64,000 nucleotides of DNA from an uncultured Burkholderiales bacterium (GTDB taxonomy: Bacteria; Pseudomonadota; Gammaproteobacteria; Burkholderiales; Burkholderiaceae_C): assembly GCA_903870145.1 (NCBI GenBank), contig CAIQBO010000003.1, positions 62,001-126,000 on the forward strand, written 5' to 3'. A model generated the notes under the pieces. That model did no database searches and was not told where the DNA came from. It was given only the letters and a program-made list of their open reading frames with translations. A program made the translations under genes and the position numbers. Within the stretch, counting starts at the first letter, position 1; every line of letters begins with the position of its first letter. Below are positions 7,809-15,931 of this stretch, piece by piece.

Positions 7809-9077
7809 TTAATTGCCCATCAATACTTTTGGCCCGGAGGCGCTGCCCATCCAAAAGCGAACATTTTGGTGCGGTTCGTAGGCCACAGAGCCAAATTGTC
7901 TGAAAAGCGCTTCGATTTCCTGCAATGAGGCTTTCGAAAAATCCAAGGCCGGGATTTTCTGACCCGCTGAATTGGTCACAAGCCCCCAATTTCCAGCCAC
8001 CTGCCCTCCTTGCGGGCTGAGCATTTTGTAAGACCACAACGCTGCGGCCCAGCCTTCTTTCGCATAAGCATCAAACGAGGCGCGTGTGATTTGCCCGCCG
8101 AGCTCATTGTCCAAATCGGCCCAGGGCTGGAACTCCCCCACGAACAAAGGCGCGTTCAAGCGCTGCATGCGCGAGCGCCATTCGCACAGACCGGTGCCAG
8201 CAGGAATGCAATGGAGCCAATCGCGGTGCACCTCTGGGCCGGGCTTGCCCCACCCGAAATGCCCAGGGTAAAAATGCATTTCATAAGCCACTTGCGTCAT
8301 CGTGCTGCTGTCTGTTGTGCCATAGGCATCAATGCCTTTGAAGTGCCCAGGGAAAATGATCACATGCTTGGGGTCTACAGCGCGAACCCGCGCATACAAC
8401 TGCTTCATCGTCTGAGCCATATGCGGCTGTGTGCTGCCCCATGGCTCGTTCAATAAACTGTAGCCAGCCACCGACGTGTGATTTTTATATCGCCCCGCCA
8501 CCTGCTCCCACAGCCACGCGGTTCGCTCTTGGTAGTCTGTGCGCGTGAAGTACAAATTTTGATTGGCGCAGCCGCTGTGGTGCTCATTGCCCTGCGAGCC
8601 TACTGCGCCGTGCAAATCCAAGATCACGTACAGTCCGCGTTGCTCGGCTTGTGCGATGGCGAGATCCAAGTAATACCAAGCATCTTTGCGCAAATGCATG
8701 GGGTTTTTCTCGTCTTCAATCAAATTCCAATTGAAGGGCAAGCGGATCATGTTCAAGCCAAATGTGGGGATCAAATCCCAATCGCGCTGCTGCATCCATT
8801 GATCACGAAACAAGTTCATCAAGCGCTCGCGCTCAGAGTAGCCAAAGCGTTGATCAAATATTTTCTCCAAGGTGCATTGATCGTCAACCTCTTTGCTGCG
8901 CTGGCCCATCATCCAAAACTCCTGCAGCAACCAATTGCCCAGGTTCACCCCCTTCAATTCAATGCGCGAACCATCGGCCTTGACCCAATGCGGCCCTTGC
9001 GTGCTGACAGCACTCATCTCAGCCGCTGCGACTCTCAAGCTGAACACAAAAACCAAAAGCCAAAGAAGTTTTTTCAT
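7809..9077 (-). CDS. Secreted glycoside hydrolase family 5 (exo-beta-glucanase-like)
   Basis: This 422-residue protein has a Sec signal peptide (MKKLLWLLVFVFSLRVAAA, cleavage before E20). The IELKGVNLGNWLLQEFW stretch near residues 39-55 resembles exo-beta-1,3-glucanases and related GH5 enzymes. The acid/base is E211 in SLLNEPWGS and the nucleophile E315 in FVGEFQPW; HGAVGSQ and HFYPGHF supply further GH5 landmarks. The product should act in the periplasm or outside the cell, cutting beta-glucan. Whether the linkage is beta-1,3 (laminarin) or beta-1,4/1,6 cannot be settled from sequence. It sits upstream of the TonB receptor gene in the same orientation, 209 bp away. The REP-like repeats begin immediately before its start codon. 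Confidence 0.88.
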   Translation of the reverse strand: MKKLLWLLVFVFSLRVAAAEMSAVSTQGPHWVKADGSRIELKGVNLGNWLLQEFWMMGQRSKEVDDQCTLEKIFDQRFGYSERERLMNLFRDQWMQQRDWDLIPTFGLNMIRLPFNWNLIEDEKNPMHLRKDAWYYLDLAIAQAEQRGLYVILDLHGAVGSQGNEHHSGCANQNLYFTRTDYQERTAWLWEQVAGRYKNHTSVAGYSLLNEPWGSTQPHMAQTMKQLYARVRAVDPKHVIIFPGHFKGIDAYGTTDSSTMTQVAYEMHFYPGHFGWGKPGPEVHRDWLHCIPAGTGLCEWRSRMQRLNAPLFVGEFQPWADLDNELGGQITRASFDAYAKEGWAAALWSYKMLSPQGGQVAGNWGLVTNSAGQKIPALDFSKASLQEIEALFRQFGSVAYEPHQNVRFWMGSASGPKVLMGN

Positions 9078-9082
9078 AATTT

Positions 9083-9183
9083 TTAAGGGGACGCTTTTAA
9101 GGGGACGCTACCCTTTGTTTGTGATTGTTAAAGGGGTTAAAGGGGACGGGTTAAAGGGGACGCTGGTTAAAGGGGACGCTACC
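9083..9183. repeat. Left REP-like repeat cluster of the RAYT unit
   Basis: Five full or partial copies of TTAAAGGGGACGCTACCC occur in tandem (starting near 9083, 9097, 9138, 9151 and 9167), all in the same orientation. Copies differ by truncation after GGGGACG or CGCT. They lie 5' of the transposase gene and are inverted relative to the copies on its 3' side. Confidence 0.75.
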
Positions 9184-9255
9184 CATTGTTTTAGGAAAAT
9201 CATCCGCTGATACTAATTGAAAGTCTGGCGCCACTGTATTCGGTTATTGTTTCGC

Positions 9256-9945
9256 ATGCCCAGATTACCCCGAACAGTCTTTGCCGGCCTTGCGCACCAT
9301 ATCACCCAGCGCGGCAATCGGCGCGAATGCATTTTTTTTGCTGATCATGATCGACATGCCTACCTCTCGTGGCTCAAAGAATATGCGGACAAGCATGATG
9401 TCGAGGTGTTGGCTTACTGCTTGATGCCTAATCATGTTCATTTGATTGCAGTGCCAAAAACCGTTGATGGTTTGCACCACATGCTTAAACCGCTTCACAT
9501 GCGCTATGCGCAGCGCATGAACCTTCAAAAGGGTTGGAGCGGACATCTTTGGCAAGGGCGCTTTTTTTCATCACCCCTGGACGAGGCTTACCTGTGGACC
9601 GCCCTGCGCTATGTCGAATGCAACCCCGTGCGAGCGGCCATGGTCAGCCGCGCCGAAGACTACCGCTGGTCAAGTGCCGCCGCTCATTGCAAGCTTCGGT
9701 CGGATACTTTGTTGAAGGAAGAAACAAACTGGGCCAAAAAATTTGCCGAGATAAGCAGTTGGTCTGATTGGTTGTCCATGGTGGACGATGCACAAATACT
9801 CAAAATATTGCGCCAAAACGCCAACAAAGGCTTACCGTGTGGCACCGCAGAATTTATTCAAAGTTTGGAGCTTAAGGCTGGCAGGGCCTTGGAGAGTCGA
9901 CCACGAGGTCGGCCATCGAAATCAATAAGAGGCTGTAAAGGGTAG
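9256..9945 (+). CDS. REP-associated tyrosine transposase (RAYT), Y1_Tnp/IS200-like family
   Basis: This is a 229-residue single-strand-type transposase of the TnpA_REP group. ATG 9256 (MPRLPRTVFAGLAHHITQRG) is the family N-terminus; a TTG 39 bases upstream is less likely. Conserved landmarks are HHITQRGNRR (residues 14-23), the metal-binding HUH pair H60/H62 in MPNHVHLIAVP, and RYVECNPVRA carrying the probable catalytic tyrosine. Short repeats flank it on both sides in inverted orientation. Its last two codons and TAG stop lie inside the right-hand repeat. RAYTs are usually single-copy genes that spread their REP elements rather than themselves. The reading frame is intact. Confidence 0.88.
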   Translation: MPRLPRTVFAGLAHHITQRGNRRECIFFADHDRHAYLSWLKEYADKHDVEVLAYCLMPNHVHLIAVPKTVDGLHHMLKPLHMRYAQRMNLQKGWSGHLWQGRFFSSPLDEAYLWTALRYVECNPVRAAMVSRAEDYRWSSAAAHCKLRSDTLLKEETNWAKKFAEISSWSDWLSMVDDAQILKILRQNANKGLPCGTAEFIQSLELKAGRALESRPRGRPSKSIRGCKG

Positions 9946-9984
9946 CGTCCCCTTTAAAAAAGCGTAAAGGGTAGCGTCCCCTTT
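9937..9984. repeat. Right REP-like repeats of the RAYT unit
   Basis: Two copies of AAAGGGTAGCGTCCCCTTT (9937-9955 and 9966-9984) lie in direct order, inverted relative to the left cluster. Each contains GTAG followed by CGTCCCC, which fits the GTAG-headed REP architecture described for RAYT-linked elements. The first copy supplies the transposase stop codon. Confidence 0.75.
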
Positions 9985-9997
9985 AAAGCTGATTAAA

Positions 9998-10074
9998 TGG
10001 TCGGCGTGGCGGGATTCGAACTCGCGACCCCTTGCACCCCATGCAAGTGCGCTACCAGGCTGCGCTACACGCCG
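9998..10074 (-). tRNA. tRNA-Pro (anticodon GGG)
   Basis: A complete 77-nt cloverleaf reads on the minus strand: acceptor CGGCGTG/CACGCCG, discriminator A, encoded CCA. The anticodon stem CTTGC/GCAAG holds loop ATGGGGT, giving anticodon GGG. The T-arm has GTTCGAATC. It follows the merR-type gene, as in many betaproteobacteria, and marks the edge between the conserved block and the accessory sugar locus. Confidence 0.97.
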
Positions 10075-10106
10075 ACAAGCTTTCAATTATAGCTTGAGAA
10101 TTCAGC

Positions 10107-10568
10107 TCAAGCCGTGAGCAAGTCGCGAATGTCCATCAATTCCTTGCGCAGAGCAGGCAGATGGGTGTGGGGCCCTGGGCTTGCTTCTTGGATTGCACCG
10201 CCTGAGCCCGCGGGCACGGATGACCCGTCCTGCGAGGCGTTGATCAATTCTTCTTCTGGCCCCTCGTCGTCCAGCAAATCTTTGCGCACACCTTTTTGCA
10301 ATTGCGCCAATTCCTGCATCTTGTTTCGAGCGCCGACAATAGTGAAACCTTGGTCATAGAGCAGGCCGCGAATGCGTCGAATCATGAGCACTTCGTGGTG
10401 CTGGTAGTAGCGCCGATTGCCTCTGCGCTTGACCGGACGCAGCTGTGTGAACTCCTGCTCCCAATAGCGCAGCACGTGGGGCTTGACATCGCACAGCTCG
10501 CCCACTTCACCAATGGTGAAGTAGCGTTTGGCTGGAATCGGTGGGAGGGAGTTCTCCATTGAAATCAT
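10107..10568 (-). CDS. MerR-family transcriptional regulator
   Basis: This 153-residue protein opens with a winged-helix MerR DNA-binding domain: [23 protein letters not shown] (about residues 15-37) and [13 protein letters not shown], then a helical region. No C-terminal cysteines typical of metal sensors are present; the tail is acidic and serine-rich. It follows ihfA in the conserved pheS-pheT-ihfA-merR order. The effector is not known to me, although the family is near-universal at this locus in betaproteobacteria. ATG 10568 is used; an in-frame ATG at 10559 is an alternative and neither has a strong ribosome-binding site. Confidence 0.9.
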   Translation of the reverse strand: MISMENSLPPIPAKRYFTIGEVGELCDVKPHVLRYWEQEFTQLRPVKRRGNRRYYQHHEVLMIRRIRGLLYDQGFTIVGARNKMQELAQLQKGVRKDLLDDEGPEEELINASQDGSSVPAGSGGAIQEASPGPHTHLPALRKELMDIRDLLTA

Positions 10569-10640
10569 GAACTTGCTAAGGGAACCTACAAGCTTACTCT
10601 AAGCAAGGGGGCGCCGTAAAGGGCCCTGAGAAGAATTTTT

Positions 10641-10976
10641 TCAGTCCTCGGCGCCGGCTTTTTCATCACCTTGAATCAAGGCTTTGAGTTTGTGACTGGC
10701 ATGGAAGGTGGCAACGCGGCGGGCTTGGATGGGAATCAGCTCCCCAGTGCGCGGATTGCGCCCTGGGCGGGGTGCCTTGGCGCGAATTTGAAAGTTGCCG
10801 AACCCTGAAATTTTAACGTCCGTGCCTTCGACCAAACGTGTGGAGATCAAATCAAAGAACGAGTCCACCATGTCTTTGGACTCGCGCTTGTTCAGCCCAA
10901 TTTGCTCGAACAACAAGTCAGCCAAGTGGGCCTTGGTCAGGGCCGGCGTTTCTAAACTCTCAACAGTGAAATTCAT
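10641..10976 (-). CDS. ihfA: Integration host factor subunit alpha
   Basis: IHF-alpha is a DNA-bending nucleoid protein that pairs with IHF-beta. The 111-residue protein has the HU/IHF fold: TPALTKAHLADLLFEQIGL at the N-terminus, KISGFGNF in the middle and the DNA-intercalating arm APRPGRNPRTGELIPI. ATG 10976 (MNFTVESLE) is preferred over an upstream in-frame TTG at 11000 that almost abuts the pheT stop. Placement directly after pheT is the standard proteobacterial arrangement and distinguishes it from HU genes. Confidence 0.95.
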   Translation of the reverse strand: MNFTVESLETPALTKAHLADLLFEQIGLNKRESKDMVDSFFDLISTRLVEGTDVKISGFGNFQIRAKAPRPGRNPRTGELIPIQARRVATFHASHKLKALIQGDEKAGAED

Positions 10977-11001
10977 ACGGACTCTCTGATCAACTTTCAA
11001 C

Positions 11002-13419
11002 TCAGGTGCGCAAGCGCGCAGACAAGCTCTTGGCCAAGTGGTCCAAGATGGCCTTCATGGCCGCTTCGATTTGCACTTCGGTCAGTGTGGCCTCTTCGCT
11101 GTTCAAGGTCAAGCGCACGGCCAAACTTTTTTCTACGCCCAAACTGGTCTGCGGTCTGAACACATCAAACAGCACGGCGTTGCGCAACAAGCCCTGCGTG
11201 GGCGCAGCGTGAATGGCAGACATCAGCTCAGCGTGCGTGACTTTTTCTGCCACCACCACAGCCAAGTCGCGCTCAACCGCTTGGTGACGCGCAACAGGCT
11301 TGGACATGGGCACGTCGCGCGAGCTGAGCACAGCGTCCAAGTCCAACTCAAACATGACCGGCGCCTGCTGCAGATCCCAAGACTGGCGCCAGCGTGGGTG
11401 TAACTCACCCACATGGCCTATGGTCTGGCCTTTCAGGATCACGCGTGCACAACGCCCAGGGTGCATGGCGGGGTGCTCATCTGCCTCAAACACCGCATCC
11501 ATGGGCGCAAACAATGCTTGTACCTCGCCCTTGACATCATAGAAATCAACTGGCCTGGATTTGCCTGTCCACCCCAATGCGGCAGCGCCGCCGTACGCCA
11601 AGCCCGCCACACGCATGGGCTGGTGCAGGCCTTGCACCGTGCTATCAGAGTCTTGGACTGATGCATCACGCATGAACACACGGCCCAGCTCAAACACGCG
11701 CACACGCTCGGCTTTGCGGTCAATGTTGAACTTGAGCACCTGCATGAGCGAGGCGAGCAAAGAAGAGCGCATCACGCTCATCTGACTGGCAATCGGGTTG
11801 AGCAATTGAATGGGGTTGGCATTGCCTGCCAACTCATGCTCCCAACGCGCTTCAACAAAACTGAAGTTGATGGTTTCTTGGTATCCCAAACCAGCCAAAC
11901 TGCGGCGCACCGCAAAAGGGCCGCGCAATTTTTCAGCACGAATCTTGGCCGTGATGGGGGCCAGTGGCGCAGTGGTGGGCAAGTTGGTAAAGCCCACCAT
12001 GCGCGCAACTTCTTCGATCAAATCTTCCTCGATTTCCAAATCAAAGCGCCAGCTTGGCGGGTTCACCGTGACTTGGCCCTGGGCTTCAATAACTTCAAAA
12101 CCCAAGCCGCGCAATGCATCGGCGCATTGCTTTTGCGTCAGCGCCATGCCGATGACTTTGACAGCACGCGCCACACGCAAAGTCACAGGTTTGCGCACCG
12201 GCATGTTCAATTGCTGATCGTCCATCGGGCCGACTTGTGTAGCTGGGGTGCCGCAAATCTCCAGCACCAACTGCGTGATGCGCTCAAGGTGCTCCACCGT
12301 GCCTTGCGGGTCTACGCCGCGCTCAAAGCGGTGGCCCGCATCGGTGGAAAAATTAAAGCGACGTGAGCGCCCTGCAATGGCTTGAGGCCACCAAAAAGCA
12401 GCCTCGATGTAAATGTTTTGTGTGTCGTCGGATACCGCTGTGGCGTCTCCACCCATGATGCCTGCGAGCGATTCAACTTGCACGTCGTCGGCAATCACTC
12501 CGACTTTCTCGTCCACGCTCACGGCGTTGCCGTTGAGCAGTTTCAAGTTCTCGCCCACGCGGCCCCAGCGCACTTGCAAGCCGCCATGGATCTTGTTCAA
12601 ATCAAAGATGTGTGTAGGTCGCCCATATTCAAACATCACATAGTTGGAGATGTCGACCAAGGCGCTGACACTGCGTTGGCCGCAGCGCGCCAAGCGATCG
12701 ACCATCCACGCCGGTGTGGGGGCTTTGGGGTTAAGGCCTTTGACGATGCGCCCACTGAAACGGCCACACAGGTCAGGCGCCATCACATTGACGGGCAGTT
12801 TGTCTTGAATTTGCGCAGGCACCGCTTTGAAATGGGGGCTGCACATGGCAGCGCCAGTCAAAGCAGACAATTCGCGCGCAACGCCATAAACACTCAAGCA
12901 ATGCGCCAAATTGGGCGTGAGTTTGAGCGTCAGCAGTGTGTCGTCGAGCTTTAAATAGTCGCGAATATTTTGGCCAACAGGCGCGTCTGTGGGCAACTCG
13001 AGCAAGCCGCCATGGTCATCGGCAATTTTTAACTCTTTGGCCGAACACAGCATGCCTTGGCTCTCAACGCCGCGCAATTTGCCAACCTGGATGACGAAGG
13101 GTTTGCCGTCTTCACCCGGGGGCAATTGAGCACCCACCAAGGCGCAAGGCACGCGAATACCAGCGCGGGCATTGGGCGCGCCGCACACGATGTTCAACAA
13201 CGCACCCTGCCCCACGTCGACTTGGCACACGCGCAAACGATCCGCGTTGGGGTGTTGCTCAGCGCTTTTTATCTCGCCCACCACAATCAGGCTAAAGGGT
13301 GGCGCCACCGGTTTGAGCTCTTCAACTTCAAGACCGCCCATGGTCAAAGTCTGCGCCAACTCTTCGGTGCTCAGCGCAGGATTGCAAAACTCGCGCAGCC
13401 AGGATTCAGGAAATTGCAT
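11002..13419 (-). CDS. pheT: Phenylalanyl-tRNA synthetase beta subunit
   Basis: The 805-residue beta chain of the (alpha-beta)2 enzyme handles tRNA binding and editing of Tyr-tRNA(Phe). Visible parts are the N-terminal OB-fold tRNA-binding EMAP-like domain (VVGEIKSAEQHPNADRL, about residues 46-62), the B3/B4 editing region, the B5 helix region (NPPSWRFDLEIEEDLIEEVA) and the C-terminal ferredoxin-like anticodon-binding domain starting near KPVARHQAVERDLAVVV. Length matches the family. It follows pheS by 10 bp, so the two are co-transcribed. Confidence 0.97.
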   Translation of the reverse strand: MQFPESWLREFCNPALSTEELAQTLTMGGLEVEELKPVAPPFSLIVVGEIKSAEQHPNADRLRVCQVDVGQGALLNIVCGAPNARAGIRVPCALVGAQLPPGEDGKPFVIQVGKLRGVESQGMLCSAKELKIADDHGGLLELPTDAPVGQNIRDYLKLDDTLLTLKLTPNLAHCLSVYGVARELSALTGAAMCSPHFKAVPAQIQDKLPVNVMAPDLCGRFSGRIVKGLNPKAPTPAWMVDRLARCGQRSVSALVDISNYVMFEYGRPTHIFDLNKIHGGLQVRWGRVGENLKLLNGNAVSVDEKVGVIADDVQVESLAGIMGGDATAVSDDTQNIYIEAAFWWPQAIAGRSRRFNFSTDAGHRFERGVDPQGTVEHLERITQLVLEICGTPATQVGPMDDQQLNMPVRKPVTLRVARAVKVIGMALTQKQCADALRGLGFEVIEAQGQVTVNPPSWRFDLEIEEDLIEEVARMVGFTNLPTTAPLAPITAKIRAEKLRGPFAVRRSLAGLGYQETINFSFVEARWEHELAGNANPIQLLNPIASQMSVMRSSLLASLMQVLKFNIDRKAERVRVFELGRVFMRDASVQDSDSTVQGLHQPMRVAGLAYGGAAALGWTGKSRPVDFYDVKGEVQALFAPMDAVFEADEHPAMHPGRCARVILKGQTIGHVGELHPRWRQSWDLQQAPVMFELDLDAVLSSRDVPMSKPVARHQAVERDLAVVVAEKVTHAELMSAIHAAPTQGLLRNAVLFDVFRPQTSLGVEKSLAVRLTLNSEEATLTEVQIEAAMKAILDHLAKSLSARLRT

Positions 13420-13429
13420 GGTCTTTTAT

Positions 13430-14467
13430 TTATTGAAATTGACTCAAGAAACGGATGTCGCCGTCAAAGAACAAGCGCAAGTCGTTCACGCCGTAGCGCA
13501 GCATGGTCAAGCGGTCAGGCCCCATGCCAAAAGCAAAGCCGATGGAGTGCTCTGGGTCTAGGCCCATGTTGCGCACCACGTTGGGGTGTACTTGGCCTGC
13601 GCCAGCCACTTCCAGCCAGCGCCCAGCCAAGGGGCCTGTTTGAAATTGAATGTCGATCTCCGCGCTGGGCTCGGTAAAGGGAAAGAAGCTGGGGCGAAAA
13701 CGTAAGACCAAGTCTTCGCTTTCAAAAAAACTGCGGCAAAAATCAGTGAACACCACCTTCAAGTCTTTGAAGCTCACGTTTTGGCCAATCCACAAACCTT
13801 CGCATTGGTGAAACATGGGTGAATGTGTGGCGTCGCTGTCCACGCGGTAGGTGCGCCCGGGTGCAATCACGCGGATCTCGGGCATGCCAAGGCCCGCGTC
13901 TAAGCTTGCGCGGTGGCGCTTGACGTGCTGCACCGCATGGCGAATTTGCATGGGGCTGGTGTGCGTGCGCAAGAGGTGGCCACCTTCAACATAGAAGGTA
14001 TCGTGCATGGAGCGTGCGGGGTGGTCTTGCGGCGTGTTCAAGGCTGTGAAGTTGAACCAATCGGTTTCAATTTCAGGGCCTTGAGCCACTTCAAAACCCA
14101 TGGAGCCAAAAATTTCTTCAATGCGCTCCAAAGTCAGAGACACGGGGTGCAAACCGCCTTGCGACAATGCACGCCCAGGCAGGCTCACATCCAAAGCTTC
14201 GGCTTTGAGCTGCAAGGCCAACTCAGCATCGGCCAAGGCTTGACGCTGAGCGTTCAAAGCGGCTTCAATGGCTTGCTTGGCCACATTCACTGCGGCGCCA
14301 AGCCTCTTCTTTTCTTCCACGCTCAATGCGGCCATGCCCTTCATCAACTCGGTGATGCGGCCAGATTTTCCCAAATAAAGCGCCTTGGCATTTTCAAGAT
14401 CGGCCGGAGTTTGCGCCTTGGCAAAACTGGCGCGGGCTTGCTCAATCAGACTGTCCAACTCGTTCAT
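13430..14467 (-). CDS. pheS: Phenylalanyl-tRNA synthetase alpha subunit
   Basis: This is the 345-residue catalytic class II chain. An N-terminal coiled coil (residues 1-95) precedes the catalytic core: the motif 1 region [19 protein letters not shown], motif 2 ([16 protein letters not shown], then [14 protein letters not shown]) and motif 3 near [17 protein letters not shown]. Dimerises with PheT encoded immediately downstream. The 107-bp gap from rplT contains a terminator-like hairpin, suggesting that expression can be uncoupled or attenuated. Confidence 0.97.
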   Translation of the reverse strand: MNELDSLIEQARASFAKAQTPADLENAKALYLGKSGRITELMKGMAALSVEEKKRLGAAVNVAKQAIEAALNAQRQALADAELALQLKAEALDVSLPGRALSQGGLHPVSLTLERIEEIFGSMGFEVAQGPEIETDWFNFTALNTPQDHPARSMHDTFYVEGGHLLRTHTSPMQIRHAVQHVKRHRASLDAGLGMPEIRVIAPGRTYRVDSDATHSPMFHQCEGLWIGQNVSFKDLKVVFTDFCRSFFESEDLVLRFRPSFFPFTEPSAEIDIQFQTGPLAGRWLEVAGAGQVHPNVVRNMGLDPEHSIGFAFGMGPDRLTMLRYGVNDLRLFFDGDIRFLSQFQ

Positions 14468-14514
14468 GGTGATGCTTTGATTTGCCTAGAAATTGATTTC
14501 AAAATTCATTCAAA

Positions 14515-14556
14515 TAAAAAAAGGATTGAAGCCTTCGCAAGCCTCAACCCCTTTTT
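14515..14556 (-). terminator. Intrinsic terminator or attenuator between rplT and pheS
   Basis: On the minus strand, AAGGGGTTGAGGCTT pairs with AAGGCTTCAATCCTTTT (two or three G-U or mismatched positions) around a short GCG-type loop, followed by eight T residues. It lies about 20 bp after the rplT stop and 48 bp before the pheS start. It could end the infC-rpmI-rplT message or act as an attenuator for pheST as in enteric bacteria. No phenylalanine-rich leader peptide was found. Confidence 0.7.
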
Positions 14557-14573
14557 ACGGAATGCGTGAGAAC

Positions 14574-14936
14574 TTAAGCTGCGGCCAACGTGGCCTTGAC
14601 TTGGTTCACGATGCCAGCAAAAGCGGCCTTGTCATGCACAGCAATGTCTGCCAGCACTTTACGGTCGATCTCGATGGCAGCCTTTTTCAGGCCATTCGCA
14701 AATTGGCTGTAGGTCAGTCCGCACTCACGTGCAGCTGCATTGATACGGGCAATCCACAACTGGCGAAAGACACGCTTTTTAGCGCGACGGTCGCGGTATG
14801 CATATTGACCTGCTTTCATCACCGCCTGTTTGGCGATGCGGAAAACATTACCGCGGCGACCGCGGAAACCTTTGGCCAGGGCCAATACTTTTTTGTGACG
14901 GGCTCTTGCCGTGACACCACGTTTTACGCGAGGCAT
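14574..14936 (-). CDS. rplT: 50S ribosomal protein L20
   Basis: This 120-residue basic protein starts [28 protein letters not shown], the universal L20 N-terminus that threads into 23S rRNA, and carries the [20 protein letters not shown] core. An AAGGAG ribosome-binding site lies 5 nt before ATG 14936. L20 is needed early in 50S assembly. In E. coli it also represses translation of its own operon. It follows rpmI by 24 bp. Confidence 0.98.
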   Translation of the reverse strand: MPRVKRGVTARARHKKVLALAKGFRGRRGNVFRIAKQAVMKAGQYAYRDRRAKKRVFRQLWIARINAAARECGLTYSQFANGLKKAAIEIDRKVLADIAVHDKAAFAGIVNQVKATLAAA

Positions 14937-14960
14937 ATTATCTCCTTGTTCGTCTGTGAA

Positions 14961-15164
14961 TTAAAGGCCAGTCCCGGGCAGCATTTGTGCCATGTGACCC
15001 ATGTTGGTCTCATGCACGCCTACTGTTCCGCGAAGGTGGCGTTTGTTCTTGGTGGTCTTCTTGGTCAGAATGTGACGCTTGAAGGCTTGACCGCGTTTGA
15101 CGGTTCCACCAGGACGAACACGAAAGCGCTTTTTGGCGCTGCTCTTGGTCTTCATTTTGGGCAT
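14961..15164 (-). CDS. rpmI: 50S ribosomal protein L35
   Basis: This 67-residue lysine/arginine-rich protein has the family pattern [16 protein letters not shown]...[21 protein letters not shown] ribosome-binding site lies 7 nt upstream of ATG 15164. The 76-bp infC-rpmI gap contains a small hairpin (CTGCAA/TTGCAG, 15198-15215); in E. coli the equivalent region is where L20 represses translation, but no homology of the RNA structure can be claimed by eye. Confidence 0.98.
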   Translation of the reverse strand: MPKMKTKSSAKKRFRVRPGGTVKRGQAFKRHILTKKTTKNKRHLRGTVGVHETNMGHMAQMLPGTGL

Positions 15165-15240
15165 TTTGATGCTCCCTTACTTGTGCTCGTGAGGCGTCTG
15201 CAAAAATACTTGCAGCCTTGTTGGCCCCGAGCCACTTTTT

Positions 15241-15843
15241 TTATGCCGAAGCGGACGACTCCGTCGCAACCACTTCGTTGGCCGATTTACCAGCCGGTTT
15301 CTTACGGCCTGGCGCGATCATCATGACCATCTGCCTGCCTTCCAATTTAGGGAACTGCTCGACCACAATCAGGTCAACCAATTCGTCTCGGATACGCTGC
15401 AACAGTGCCATGCCAATTTCTTGGTGGGTGATCTCACGGCCGCGAAAACGCAGCGTCACCTTGCACTTGTCACCATCGGCCAAAAAGCGGCGGATGTTGC
15501 GCATTTTGATGTTGTAGTCACCGTCATCGGTACCGGGGCGGAATTTAATTTCCTTGATTTCTATGACCGTCTGCTTGGCCTTGGCCTCTGCAGCACGCTT
15601 TTGTTCTTGGTACTTGAACTTGCCGTAATCCATGAGGCGGCAAACCGGAGGGGTTGCCGTGGCAGCAATTTCAACCAAGTCAACGTCCATCTCGCCCGCC
15701 ATGCGCAGTGCATCAGCGATAGAAACAATGCCCAAGGGCTCATTTTCGGGCCCCGACAGGCGTACCTCTGGAGCTGCGATTTCACGGTTCAGTCGATGTT
15801 TACGTTCTTCGCGCTGGCGACGGTCTCGAAATTCGGTAGCGAT
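15241..15843 (-). CDS. infC: Translation initiation factor IF-3 (ATC start codon)
   Basis: IF-3 binds the 30S subunit and proofreads start-codon/initiator-tRNA pairing. The conserved N-terminus extends upstream of any ATG/GTG/TTG start: from 15843 the frame reads (I/M)[21 protein letters not shown], then [17 protein letters not shown]. Directly upstream in frame is TGA, so the only start compatible with the full protein is ATC at 15843-15841, with AAGGA 8-9 nt before it. That gives 200 residues. AUU/AUC starts are a known infC trait that lets IF-3 repress its own translation. The C-terminal domain contains [17 protein letters not shown]. thrS precedes it, and rpmI and rplT follow. Confidence 0.95.
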   Translation of the reverse strand: MATEFRDRRQREERKHRLNREIAAPEVRLSGPENEPLGIVSIADALRMAGEMDVDLVEIAATATPPVCRLMDYGKFKYQEQKRAAEAKAKQTVIEIKEIKFRPGTDDGDYNIKMRNIRRFLADGDKCKVTLRFRGREITHQEIGMALLQRIRDELVDLIVVEQFPKLEGRQMVMMIAPGRKKPAGKSANEVVATESSASA

Positions 15844-15931
15844 GGTTCAAATCCTTTTAAATCAATAAGCCGCACAAAGCGGACCCCAACCGAAAGCCAA
15901 GCGTCAAGCTAAAGCGATCGGGAAAAAACCT

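Noticed and set aside
9998-10074. tRNA-Pro as an attachment site of a genomic island
   Set aside because: No integrase gene and no second copy of the tRNA 3' end were seen in the window.
14468-14515. Leader peptide for pheST attenuation (ATG AAT TTT TGA)
   Set aside because: Three codons only, one Phe, and located after rather than before the hairpin.
15241-15735. infC starting at TTG 15735
   Set aside because: This would remove about 36 conserved N-terminal IF-3 residues; the ATC start at 15843 keeps them and has a ribosome-binding site.
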